Assembly (NCBI RefSeq): GCF_007830455.1
Contig: NZ_VLLB01000004.1
Location: 434,001-498,000 of the forward strand
DNA: 64,000 nucleotides
Direction of reading: 5' to 3'
Origin: Pseudoduganella lurida
GTDB lineage: Bacteria; Pseudomonadota; Gammaproteobacteria; Burkholderiales; Burkholderiaceae_D
In this document: positions 8,577-16,990 of the stretch, one piece after another
How the letters are laid out: each line of letters opens with the position of its first letter
Numbering within the stretch: the first letter of the stretch is position 1
Translations under genes and position numbers: made by a program
Notes under the pieces: model-generated
Told to the model about the DNA's origin: nothing
The model's database searches: none
The model's input: the letters and a program-made list of their open reading frames with translations, nothing else

Positions 8577-9616
8577 AACGCAAGACATTCCTCATCGCCG
8601 CGGCTCTGACCGCGGCCTTCGGCGCCAGCGCCCTCACCGGCTGCGGTGACAAAGCTGCCGGCACTGCCGGAAACACCCCCGCCGCCGGCGAAAAAGTGCG
8701 CATCGCGATGGTCGTGAAAAGCCTGGGCAACGGCTTCTTCGATGCCGCCCACGCCGGCGCCAACGAAGCGGCCGCGCAGCTGAAAGATGTCGAGATCATC
8801 TACACGGGTCCCACCACGCCGTCGGCCGAAGGCCAGATCGAGATCGTCAACTCGCTGATCAGCCAGAAGGTCAACGCCATCGTCATCTCCGCCAACGACC
8901 CGAACGCGCTGGTGCCGATCGCGAAGAAGGCCATGCAGCGCGGGATCAAGGTCATCTCCTTCGACAGCGGCCTGGCCACGGAAGGCCGGCAGATGCAGCT
9001 GCATCCGTCCAACGCGCTCCTCATCGCCCGCAAGCAGCTGCAGATGGCGGCCGATTCGATCGGCGGCGCCGGCGAGATCGCCATCCTGTCCGCGTCCGCC
9101 CAGGCGACCAACCAGAACATCTGGATCGACGTGATGAAGACCGAGCTGCAGAAGCCGGAATTCGCCAAGCTGAAGCTCGTCGCCACCACGTATGGCGACG
9201 ACCAGTCCGACAAGAGCTACCGCGAAGCGATCGGCCTGCTGCGCAGCTACCCGAACCTGAAGGCGATCATCGCGCCAACCACGGTCGGCATCGTGGCGGC
9301 ATCGAAAGCGGTCGTCGACGAGAAGGTGGTCGGCAAGGTGTACGTGACGGGCCTGGGCCTGCCCTCCGAGATGGCCGGCCACGTGAAGACGGGCGCCGTG
9401 AAGGAATTCGCGATCTGGAATCCGATCGACCTGGGTTATGCCGCCACCTATGCGGCATACGACTTCGTGAAGGGCGCGCCGGATGCCAAGGCCGGCGGCA
9501 AGTTCACCGCGGGCCGCATGGGCACCATCGCCATCGATGCCAAGGGCGAGGCGGCCATGGCCGAACCGTTCCTGTACAACGCCGGCAACGTCGACCAATT
9601 CGCCAAGATTTTCTAA
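8573..9616 (+). CDS. rhaS: rhamnose ABC transporter, substrate-binding lipoprotein
   Basis: Translation most likely starts at the TTG at 8573, which overlaps the rhaR stop as TTGA and lies after GGAGGCTGCACA. The product (347 residues) begins MKRKTFLIAAALTAAFGASA followed by the lipobox L-T-G-C with Cys24, so it should be a lipid-anchored periplasmic binding protein. The rest is a peripl_BP_4/RbsB-like fold: IAMVVKSLGNGFFDAAHAGA, a VNAIVISANDPNALVPIAKK strand, SFDSG, and the GRMGTIAIDAKGEA hinge end, as in RhaS of R. leguminosarum. It delivers L-rhamnose to the RhaTPQ permease. Upstream in-frame codons run inside rhaR and are rejected. Confidence 0.9.
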   Translation: MKRKTFLIAAALTAAFGASALTGCGDKAAGTAGNTPAAGEKVRIAMVVKSLGNGFFDAAHAGANEAAAQLKDVEIIYTGPTTPSAEGQIEIVNSLISQKVNAIVISANDPNALVPIAKKAMQRGIKVISFDSGLATEGRQMQLHPSNALLIARKQLQMAADSIGGAGEIAILSASAQATNQNIWIDVMKTELQKPEFAKLKLVATTYGDDQSDKSYREAIGLLRSYPNLKAIIAPTTVGIVAASKAVVDEKVVGKVYVTGLGLPSEMAGHVKTGAVKEFAIWNPIDLGYAATYAAYDFVKGAPDAKAGGKFTAGRMGTIAIDAKGEAAMAEPFLYNAGNVDQFAKIF

Positions 9617-9619
9617 GCC

Positions 9620-11170
9620 ATGCAAGCATTATCCGAAACCCCGGCCGGTACCCATCCGGCCGGTGAGCCCGTGCTGCGCCTGGAAGGCATCAGCAAGCGT
9701 TTCGCCGGCATCGTGGCGCTCAACAAGGTGGCCCTGACGGTGCGGGCCGGCGAAGTGATGGCCCTGCTGGGCGAGAACGGCGCCGGCAAGTCCACGCTGG
9801 TGAAAACGCTCACCGGCATCTACCGGCCGGACGAAGGCTCGATCCACCTGCACGGCCAGCCGATGCAGTTCGCGAACGCGCAGGACGCGATGCGAGCCGG
9901 GATCACCGCCGTGCACCAGGAAAGCGTGATGTTCGACGAGCTGACCGTGGCCGAGAACATCTGGGTGGGCCGCCAGCCCGTCAAGGGCGGCCGCATCGAC
10001 TGGACGAAGATCGAGGGCGAAGCCGAGCAGCTGTTCAAACGCCTCGAAGTCGACATCCCCGTGCGTGCCAAGGTGCGCGACCTGTCCGTGGCGCAGCGCC
10101 ACTTCGTGGAGATCGCCCGCGCGCTGTCGCAGGATGCCCGCGTGGTGATCCTCGACGAGCCGACCGCCGCGCTGTCGCAGCGCGAGATCGTGGAGCTGTA
10201 CCGCATCATCCGCCAGCTGAAGGCGGCCGGCACCGCCGTCATCTTCATCTCCCACAAGTTCGACGAAATCTACGCCGTCGCGGACCGCTACACGGTGCTG
10301 CGCGACGGCCACTTCATCACCGATGGGGCGCTCGCCGACATCTCCGAACCGGAACTGGTGTCGCTGATGGTGGGCCGCTCCGTGGCGCAGGCGTATCCGA
10401 AGGCGGACGTGACGCCGGGCGAGACGCTGCTGGAAGTGGATGGCTTCTGCCACCCCACCGAATTCCAGGACGTGAGCTTCAGCCTGCGCCGCGGCGAGAT
10501 CCTGGGCTTCTACGGCCTGGTGGGCGCGGGCCGCTCGGAAGTGATGCAGGCGCTGTTCGGCCTCACGAAGTGCTCCAGCGGCACCATCAGGATCGAGGGC
10601 AAGCGCGTGCACGTGGGCTGCGCCGCCGAGGCGATCAACCAGGGCATCGCCTACGTGCCGGAAGACCGCCAGCACCAGGGCGCACACCTGACGCTGCCGA
10701 TCCAGCACAACGTGACCCTGCCGATCCTCGACAAGATCGGCTTCTTCCTGTTCGGCCCGAAGGCTCGCCGGGAGGAAATGGCCGTGTCGCGCCTGTACAG
10801 CGAGCAGCTGGAACTGAAGGCCCACCACCTGCAGCAGCATGTGTCGGAACTCTCCGGCGGCAACCAGCAGAAGGTCGTGCTGGGCAAGTGGCTGGCGACG
10901 AATCCGAAAGTGATCATCCTGGACGAGCCCACCAAGGGCATCGACATCGGCTCGAAGGCCGCCGTGCACCGCTTCGTGGGTGAACTGGTGCAGCAGGGCC
11001 TGTCCGTGATCCTCGTCTCGTCCGAACTGCCGGAAGTACTGGGCCTGGCGGACCGCATCATCGTGATGCACCAGGGCCGCATCGAACAAGAATTCGCCCG
11101 TGCGGACGCGACGCCGGAACGCGTCGTTGCCGCCGCATCGGGCAGCGCAGCGCTGGAGCACGCCGCATGA
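9620..11170 (+). CDS. rhaT: rhamnose ABC transporter, double ATPase subunit
   Basis: The 516-residue protein has two tandem nucleotide-binding domains, as in RbsA/XylG/RhaT. The first has Walker A GENGAGKST, Walker B VVILDEPTAAL and H-loop FISHKFDEI. The second has a degenerate Walker A (GLVGAGRSEVMQALFG), an intact signature LSGGNQQKVVLGKWL and Walker B VIILDEPTKGID. One competent and one degenerate site is normal for this sugar subfamily. It powers import through the two permeases encoded next, and its TGA overlaps the next ATG. The name follows the rhizobial system and is unrelated to the E. coli RhaT symporter. Confidence 0.9.
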   Translation: MQALSETPAGTHPAGEPVLRLEGISKRFAGIVALNKVALTVRAGEVMALLGENGAGKSTLVKTLTGIYRPDEGSIHLHGQPMQFANAQDAMRAGITAVHQESVMFDELTVAENIWVGRQPVKGGRIDWTKIEGEAEQLFKRLEVDIPVRAKVRDLSVAQRHFVEIARALSQDARVVILDEPTAALSQREIVELYRIIRQLKAAGTAVIFISHKFDEIYAVADRYTVLRDGHFITDGALADISEPELVSLMVGRSVAQAYPKADVTPGETLLEVDGFCHPTEFQDVSFSLRRGEILGFYGLVGAGRSEVMQALFGLTKCSSGTIRIEGKRVHVGCAAEAINQGIAYVPEDRQHQGAHLTLPIQHNVTLPILDKIGFFLFGPKARREEMAVSRLYSEQLELKAHHLQQHVSELSGGNQQKVVLGKWLATNPKVIILDEPTKGIDIGSKAAVHRFVGELVQQGLSVILVSSELPEVLGLADRIIVMHQGRIEQEFARADATPERVVAAASGSAALEHAA

Positions 11171-12180
11171 AGAACAATCTGAAAAACCATACGCGGGAAT
11201 TGCTGCTGGCCGTCTCGATCGTGGTGCTGGTGCTGCTGGTGGGCATGCGCGCGCCCGTGTTCATCACCGGCGCCAGTCTCGGCAACCTGCTGACGGACAG
11301 CACGCTGCTGATCATCCTGGCGCTGGCGCAGATGCTGATCATCGTCACGCGCGGCATCGACCTGTCGATGGCCTCGAACCTGGCGCTGTCCGGCATGGCC
11401 GCCGCGCTGCTGGCCTCGAAAAACCCGGACCTGCCGCTGGTCGTGATCATGCTGGCCGCGGCGGCGATCGGCCTCGTGCTGGGCCTCGTCAACGGCTACC
11501 TGATCGGCTACCTGGAGCTGCCGGCCATCGTCGTCACGCTGGGCACGATGAGTGTCTATCGCGGCCTGGTGTTCGTGCTGTCCGGCGGCGCCTGGGTGTC
11601 GTCGCACCAGATGCCGGAAGCGTTCATCGCCTTCCCGCTGACGCGCCTGTTCGGCATCACCTACCTGGTCTGGATCGCCGCAGCCGCGATCCTCGTCGCC
11701 TGGTACGTGGCCTTCCACAGCCGCTTCGGCCGCGACCTGTTCGCGATCGGCAATGCGCCTTCGTCCGCCCGCTATGTCGGCATCCCCATGGCCAACCGGC
11801 TGTTCTGGACCTACGGGCTGGCCGGCCTGGTGTCGGGCATCTGCGGCTACCTGTGGGTGGCGCGCTACGCGGTGGCCTATACTGAAATCGCCTACGGCTT
11901 CGAATTCACCGTGATCGCCGCATGCGTGATCGGCGGCATCAGCATTGCCGGCGGCACGGGCACCGTGATTGGCGCCGTGCTGGGCGCGCTGTTCCTGGCC
12001 GTGATCGGCAATGCGCTGCCGGTGGTGAAGGTCTCGCCATTCTGGCAGAGCGCCCTGACGGGCATCGTCATCCTGGCGGCCGTACTGATCAACGCCCGCG
12101 ACCGCAAGAACGCGGGCCGGCAGATCCTGCCGCTGCACCTGAGCAGCCGAACCACCGGACACGCAGGAGGTACCGCGTGA
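11167..12180 (+). CDS. rhaP: rhamnose ABC transporter permease 1
   Basis: This is a 337-residue integral membrane protein of the RbsC/BPD_transp_2 family with about eight to ten hydrophobic segments. Family landmarks are IIVTRGIDLSMASNLALSGM near the N-terminus, LGTMSVYRGLVFVLSGGAWV, the RFGRDLFAIGNAPSSARYVG loop (the ATPase-contacting region) and CVIGGISIAGGTGTVIGAVL. The ATG overlaps the rhaT stop (ATGA), implying coupled translation and balanced subunits. It forms a heterodimeric channel with the next permease. Confidence 0.9.
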   Translation: MKNNLKNHTRELLLAVSIVVLVLLVGMRAPVFITGASLGNLLTDSTLLIILALAQMLIIVTRGIDLSMASNLALSGMAAALLASKNPDLPLVVIMLAAAAIGLVLGLVNGYLIGYLELPAIVVTLGTMSVYRGLVFVLSGGAWVSSHQMPEAFIAFPLTRLFGITYLVWIAAAAILVAWYVAFHSRFGRDLFAIGNAPSSARYVGIPMANRLFWTYGLAGLVSGICGYLWVARYAVAYTEIAYGFEFTVIAACVIGGISIAGGTGTVIGAVLGALFLAVIGNALPVVKVSPFWQSALTGIVILAAVLINARDRKNAGRQILPLHLSSRTTGHAGGTA

Positions 12181-13226
12181 GCACCACGACCATGACCAAA
12201 CCCGACCCGACGGACACCGCAGCCGCGGCCTTCAGCGCCAGCAACTCGCGTTACACGATCCTGGACCGCCCCCGCTTCAACGTGAAGGGCGTGCTGGGCA
12301 AGTGGGAGACCTTGCTGGCGCTGCTGTTCATCGTGGCCTTCGTCATCAACGGCGCGCTGGTGCCGAACTTCCTCGACCCGTACAACCTGGCCGACGGCAC
12401 CTTCAACTTCAGCGAGAAGGCCCTGATCGCCCTGCCGATGGCCCTGCTGATCATCTGCCGCGAGATCGACATCTCGGTGGCCGGCATCCTGGCGCTGTCG
12501 TCGGTGGCGATGGGCCTGGCGAACCAGGCCGGCTTCCCGCCCGCCACGCTGCTGCTGGTGGCGCTGGCCACGGGCACGCTGTGCGGCGCGCTGAACGGCG
12601 TGCTGGTGACGCGCTTCGGCCTGCCGGCCATCGTCGTCACGATCGGCACCGTGTCGCTGTATCGCGGCCTGGCTTCTGTCGTGCTGGGCGATAAAGCGTT
12701 CACCGGCTACCCGCAGCTGATGTCCGACTGGGGACAAGGTTACTTCTTCGATTTCATCCCGCGCGAATTCATCGTGCTGCTGGTGTTCGCGGCCGTGTTC
12801 GCGTTCGTGCTGCACGCCACGCGCTGGGGCCGCCGCATCTACGCGATCGGCAACAACCCGATCGCGGCGCGCTTCTCCGGCATCGAAGTCAACCAGTACC
12901 GGCTGGTGCTGTTCATGCTGACGGGCGCGATGGCGGGCCTGGCGGCCTTCCTGCTGACGGGCCGCATCGGCAGCACGCGCCCGAACATCGCGATGGGCTG
13001 GGAACTGGAAGCGATCACGATGGTGATCTTGGGCGGCGTGAGCATCGCTGGCGGCGCGGGCACGATCGGCGGCGTGATGCTTGCCGTGCTGACGCTCGGT
13101 ACCGTCACGTACGGCCTGTCGCTGGCGAACATCCCCGGCATCTACATGACGATCGTGATCGGCCTGCTGCTGCTGGTGACGATCGCGCTGCCCCGCCTGC
13201 TGCGCGGGAAGAAGGTCGCAAAATAA
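12177..13226 (+). CDS. rhaQ: rhamnose ABC transporter permease 2
   Basis: Translation probably starts at the GTG at 12177, whose bases overlap the rhaP stop (GTGA) and which follows CAGGAGGTACCGC. The 349-residue product is a second RbsC-type permease, with IICREIDISVAGILALSSVA, VTIGTVSLYRGLASVVLGDK, WGRRIYAIGNNPIAARFSGI and the late GGVSIAGGAGTIGGVMLA. It has a longer hydrophilic N-terminus (~35 residues) than rhaP. Its TAA shares one base with the kinase ATG (TAATG). Two distinct permeases plus RhaS and RhaT make a complete CUT2-class importer. Confidence 0.9.
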   Translation: MSTTTMTKPDPTDTAAAAFSASNSRYTILDRPRFNVKGVLGKWETLLALLFIVAFVINGALVPNFLDPYNLADGTFNFSEKALIALPMALLIICREIDISVAGILALSSVAMGLANQAGFPPATLLLVALATGTLCGALNGVLVTRFGLPAIVVTIGTVSLYRGLASVVLGDKAFTGYPQLMSDWGQGYFFDFIPREFIVLLVFAAVFAFVLHATRWGRRIYAIGNNPIAARFSGIEVNQYRLVLFMLTGAMAGLAAFLLTGRIGSTRPNIAMGWELEAITMVILGGVSIAGGAGTIGGVMLAVLTLGTVTYGLSLANIPGIYMTIVIGLLLLVTIALPRLLRGKKVAK

Positions 13227-14605
13227 TGGCAACAGAGAATACCGCCGCAATTGCAGTCCTCGACATCGGCAAGACCAATGTCAAGCTGGCGCTGATCGAT
13301 GACGCCGGCCGCGTGCTGGCCGAGCAGCGCCGCCCGAATACGGTGCTGCGCGACGGCCCCTACCCGCACCACGATACCGATGGCATCTGGACATGGATGC
13401 TCGATACCCTCAAGGGCTTCGCGGCGCAGGCGCAGGTGACTGCGATCGTGCCGGTGACGCACGGCGCCACTGCGGCACTGGTGGACGACAACGGCCTGGT
13501 GCTGCCGGTGCTGGACTACGAGTTCGAGCCGCCGGCGCAGCAGCACACCGAGTATCTCGGCCAGCGTCCCGCGTACGACGCGACCTATTCGCCGCAGCTG
13601 CCGGCCGGCCTGAACCTGGGCCGCCAGCTGGCCTGGCTGGCGCAGGCCTTCCCGGCCGATGTGGCGCGCGCGAAGCACATCCTGATGTATCCGCAATACT
13701 GGGCGTGGCGCCTGTCCGGCGTCGCGGCCGGTGAAGTGACGTCGCTGGGCTGCCATACGGACCTGTGGCAGCCGGCCAGCGCGCAGTATTCGCAGCTGGT
13801 GGAACGCATGGGCTGGACGCAGCAGATGCCGGCGCTGCGCAATGCCTGGGATGCGCTGGGTGCCGTGTCGCCCGACGTGGCGGCGCGCACCGGCCTGCCG
13901 GCGGACTGCCAGGTCATCTGCGGCATCCACGACAGCAATGCGTCGCTGCTGCGCCACCTGGACCCGCAAGGCAGCCATGCTGCGCCACCGGCCGTGCTGT
14001 CGACCGGCACCTGGGTGATCGCCGCGGTGCCGGGCGGTCCGCTGGACGGCCTGAAGGAACAGTCGGACATGCTGGCCAACTGCAGCGCATTGGGACAGCC
14101 CGTGCCATGCATGCGGTTCATGGGCGGCCGCGAGTTCGCCGCGCTGGCCGGCACCGATGCCACTGCCTGCAGCGTGGACGACCTGCAGCAGATCATCGAC
14201 CAGGGCACTTACGCGCTGCCCACGTTTGCCGAAGCGGGCGGGCCGTTCGCGGGCCGCAAGGGCTCCGTCGTGGGCCCGGCCCTGCCGGCCGATGCCGAGC
14301 GTACCGCGCTGGCCACGCTGTACGTGGTGCTGATGAGCGACTACTGCCTGACCGCGCTCGGCTCGGCGGGCGACATCGTCGTGGAAGGCAGCTTCACCAA
14401 CAACCCGCACTTCGCGCCGTTGCTGGCGGCCCTGCGCCGTGGCCAGCAGGTGATCGTTACCGACGACGCCAGCGGCACCACGGGCGGCGGCTGGATGCTG
14501 GCGCACTGGGGTAAGGTGCCGGCCGTGCAAGCGCATGCCGCCGCGCCGATCGCGCTACAGGGCTGGGCGCAGTATCGGGAACGGTGGCTCACGCTGGTAG
14601 GTTGA
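13226..14605 (+). CDS. rhaB: L-rhamnulokinase (FGGY carbohydrate kinase)
   Basis: The 459-residue protein is an FGGY-family kinase. It shows the N-terminal phosphate-binding VLDIGKTNVKLALID, the catalytic-Asp segment CGIHDSNASLL, and the ATPase motifs STGTWVIA and VVEGSFTNN. It should phosphorylate L-rhamnulose at C1 in the cytoplasm, supplying the aldolase. It ends the rhaRSTPQ operon exactly where Rhizobium has its kinase RhaK, which is also needed there for transport; a similar role here is only suggested by synteny. Start and rhaQ stop overlap as TAATG, and a strong terminator follows 20 bp after the stop. Confidence 0.88.
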   Translation: MATENTAAIAVLDIGKTNVKLALIDDAGRVLAEQRRPNTVLRDGPYPHHDTDGIWTWMLDTLKGFAAQAQVTAIVPVTHGATAALVDDNGLVLPVLDYEFEPPAQQHTEYLGQRPAYDATYSPQLPAGLNLGRQLAWLAQAFPADVARAKHILMYPQYWAWRLSGVAAGEVTSLGCHTDLWQPASAQYSQLVERMGWTQQMPALRNAWDALGAVSPDVAARTGLPADCQVICGIHDSNASLLRHLDPQGSHAAPPAVLSTGTWVIAAVPGGPLDGLKEQSDMLANCSALGQPVPCMRFMGGREFAALAGTDATACSVDDLQQIIDQGTYALPTFAEAGGPFAGRKGSVVGPALPADAERTALATLYVVLMSDYCLTALGSAGDIVVEGSFTNNPHFAPLLAALRRGQQVIVTDDASGTTGGGWMLAHWGKVPAVQAHAAAPIALQGWAQYRERWLTLVG

Positions 14606-14624
14606 GCGCCTAGCATTCGAATGA

Positions 14625-14650
14625 AACCAGGGCATGCCCTGGTTTTTTTC
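14625..14650 (+). terminator. intrinsic terminator of the rhaRSTPQB operon
   Basis: AACCAGGGCATGCCCTGGTT is a perfect inverted repeat directly followed by a run of T. It lies 20 bp past the kinase stop and fits Rho-independent termination of the plus-strand operon. Confidence 0.9.
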
Positions 14651-14674
14651 GTGCCCGATGTTGCGCAGAACGTT

Positions 14675-14892
14675 CGCGCTACGGGGTCTGGCTCCGCCGG
14701 CATGTGGCGGACGAAGCATCGACGGCTTGTGCTGCGGTGCCTGACCCCAGCCGTTTGCCGGCGTTTCGATGGCGTTTCGATGGCGCTGGCGAAAGGCTGG
14801 GGTCAGACCCGCGACGATTTTAACGACTGAAGCTGAAGTCGCGGGCGCCATGGGTCAGACCCCGTGCGCTCGCGCTGGTTGCGACATCCGCG
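14675..14892. repeat. intergenic remnants of GGGGTCAGACCCC-type palindromes
   Basis: The gap after the operon terminator has no gene. It contains a cluster of related half or full palindromes: GGGGTCTGGCTCC (~14683), CTGACCCCAG (~14741), CTGGGGTCAGACCC (~14798) and GGGTCAGACCCC (14852-14863). A short duplicated phrase, GGCGTTTCGAT, occurs twice at ~14760-14780. The same palindrome family recurs at other gene-cluster edges in the window. Confidence 0.6.
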
Positions 14893-16899
14893 CTACGGTG
14901 GCGGAATCAGGTTGATACGCGTCGGGGCATCCCGGTCCACCGTCAGCACCCCACCCTCTTCCTTCAGCTCCACCACCTGGATACTGCTGCGCCGCTGCTC
15001 GGTGCCATCGAGCTTCGCAGCGACTGCTGCTGCGGTGCGCCCCGGATGCGTGAAGTAGAACAGGAACGCGCGCCCGCCGCTCACCACCACGTCCGGATGG
15101 CCGCCGATCACGCCGTCGTCGGCGCCCTTGCCCGGCGCCTGCAGCAGGTTGTTGGCCTGGCGCTGCCACGTGACGGCATCGCTGGAGCGGTACACGCCCA
15201 GGCCCCGCCACACATCGGTGATCATCCACCACGACCCGCGCCACTGGAACACCTTCGGGCCTTCGCCGGCCTGGTCGCCCACCGCCTTGCCCTTCTGCGT
15301 CCACGTCGCGAGGTCCGCGCTGTCGGCGGTCCAGATCGACTTGCCATCGAGCTCGTTGTTGTACCACATGCGCCAGCCGCCGCCGGGCAGCGCGGCGATG
15401 CTGGCATCGATCACCTTGTCCGTCACCAGCGACAGCGGCCGGGCATTGCGCCAGCTGCGCAGGTCCGTGCTCTCGAGCCGGACGATGCCACGGGGGTGCT
15501 TCCAGTCCGTGAAGATGCCCGGCACGACGGTGAGGTACATCTGCCACGTGCCACCGGGCGCGCGGATCACGTCCGGCGCCCAGTGCGTGGCGTTGGCACC
15601 ACCCATGTCCGGCGGCAGTTCGATATCGGCCGTGCCGACATACGACCAGGTGCCACCCAGGTCGGCCGATTCGGCGATGCCGATCTTCGTGCCATGCACC
15701 CACGTGACGCCGGACAGCCCGGGCGTATTCGCGCGCCGCGCCGTGTAGTACATCCACCAGCGCTGGCGCTGCGGGTTCCACACCACGACGGGATCGGCCG
15801 CGCCATCGACCACCGGGTCGCGGAACAGCGGCTTGGCGGCCACCGCGCCCTGGTCGGCGACGGGCTCGCCGAAGTCCGGCGTGCCATCCGGCCGCCACGC
15901 GATCGCCTGCGCCCGCGTATGCCGGTTCGGATCCTTCAGCGAATCGCCGGCGATGTCGCGGTAGTTGCGCGCGTGGTAGACGTTGATGTCGGTCTTGCCG
16001 TCCGGCGTGGTGGTGAACGAATTGTGGCCCGGCCCGAACTGGCCGTTGGCGGCGCTGGTGGCAAACACCGGCTGCGCCGCCTTCGACCACGACGCGCGGT
16101 CCAGCAGGTTGGCATCCGCTTTCGCGGTCAGCATGCCCATCGCGTAGTTCGCATCCGTGGCGGACGCGGAGTACGTGAGGAACACGCGGCCATTCTTCAC
16201 CAGCACGGCGGGCGCCTCGTTGACGTCGTACTTGACGCGTTCCCACGGGTATTCGGGCGACGTGAGCAGCGTGGCCGGGCCCGCGATCGACAGCGGTGAT
16301 GCCATCTTCGCGATGTAGATGCTGGTCTGCTGCTTTTCCGCTTCCTGCGGGCGCTGCGTCCACACGAGATAGCGCTGGCCGTTCAAGGCGAAGGTGGTGG
16401 CATCGAGCGAGAAGGACTCCCAGCCCGTCTTGAGCTGGCCCCGTTCCAGCCACGGTCCCTTCAGCGGATCGTCCGATGCGCATTCCAGCACGTACAGGCG
16501 GATATCCCAGATCCTGTCCGCGCGGCTGGCCGTGAAGTACACATACCACTTGCCGTCGATACGGTGCAGTTCCGGCGCCCAGATGTGGTAACTCATCGGG
16601 CCAGCGGCGTGCTTGCGCCACACGACCTGCGCCTCGGCCTTGCCCAGGTCGTCGAGCGAGCGGGCGCGCCGCAGTTCAATGCGGTCGTACTCCGGCACGG
16701 TCGCCGTGAAGTAGTACCAGCCGTCCTCCTGCAGCGTGACGTGCGGATCGGCGCGCCCCTGCACGAGGGGATTGTTGAAGGCCGGCGGGGCTGCCGGGAT
16801 GGCAGGCTGGGCGACTGCGCTGCTGCAAGCCACGGCGCTCCAGACGAAAAAAACCGCGGGCATGAAGCCCGCGGTCCGATGACGCAAAGTCATGTGCAT
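14893..16899 (-). CDS. secreted two-domain GH43-type glycoside hydrolase
   Basis: The 668-residue product begins with a signal peptide (positively charged MHMTLRHR, then GFMPAVFFVWSAVA, then a small-residue cleavage zone before QPAIPA). The first half is a GH43-like five-bladed propeller: NNPLVQGRADPHVTLQEDGWYYF (Asp general base in RADPH), MSYHIWAPELHRIDGKWYVYF, VNEAPAVLVKNGRVFLTYS. The second half repeats the theme: FRDPVVDGAADPVVVWNPQ, ATHWAPDVIRAPGGTWQMYL, VIDASIAALPGGGWRMWYNN. Such enzymes are arabinofuranosidases, xylosidases or galactosidases trimming pectin side chains. It lies 82 bp behind the TBDR gene in the same direction and probably shares its transcript, though a terminator-like hairpin overlaps its signal-peptide codons. 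Confidence 0.82.
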   Translation of the reverse strand: MHMTLRHRTAGFMPAVFFVWSAVACSSAVAQPAIPAAPPAFNNPLVQGRADPHVTLQEDGWYYFTATVPEYDRIELRRARSLDDLGKAEAQVVWRKHAAGPMSYHIWAPELHRIDGKWYVYFTASRADRIWDIRLYVLECASDDPLKGPWLERGQLKTGWESFSLDATTFALNGQRYLVWTQRPQEAEKQQTSIYIAKMASPLSIAGPATLLTSPEYPWERVKYDVNEAPAVLVKNGRVFLTYSASATDANYAMGMLTAKADANLLDRASWSKAAQPVFATSAANGQFGPGHNSFTTTPDGKTDINVYHARNYRDIAGDSLKDPNRHTRAQAIAWRPDGTPDFGEPVADQGAVAAKPLFRDPVVDGAADPVVVWNPQRQRWWMYYTARRANTPGLSGVTWVHGTKIGIAESADLGGTWSYVGTADIELPPDMGGANATHWAPDVIRAPGGTWQMYLTVVPGIFTDWKHPRGIVRLESTDLRSWRNARPLSLVTDKVIDASIAALPGGGWRMWYNNELDGKSIWTADSADLATWTQKGKAVGDQAGEGPKVFQWRGSWWMITDVWRGLGVYRSSDAVTWQRQANNLLQAPGKGADDGVIGGHPDVVVSGGRAFLFYFTHPGRTAAAVAAKLDGTEQRRSSIQVVELKEEGGVLTVDRDAPTRINLIPPP
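16847..16876 (-). terminator. terminator-like hairpin inside the GH43 signal-peptide codons
   Basis: On the minus strand GACCGCGGGC-TTCAT-GCCCGCGGTT is a near-perfect 10-bp stem followed by a run of T, the form of an intrinsic terminator. It lies ~105 bp after the TBDR stop and 23 bp into the GH43 coding sequence. It may end most TBDR transcripts unless ribosomes translating GH43 open the hairpin. Confidence 0.65.
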
Positions 16900-16920
16900 T
16901 GCGGTTAAACCTCAGTTTGA

Positions 16921-16990
16921 TGCGCGCAGTTTCATGCGCTCAGTTCAATGCGCTCAGTTCATGCGCTCGGTTTCATTACGCTCAGTTCTT
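16921..16990 (-). repeat. 13-15 bp tandem repeat spanning the TBDR stop codon
   Basis: Five imperfect units of the type TGCGCTCAGTTCA run from 16921 to 16990. The last unit contains the TBDR stop. Read on the minus strand they give a series of TGA and TAA triplets just after the genuine stop. This looks like replication slippage. Confidence 0.75.
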
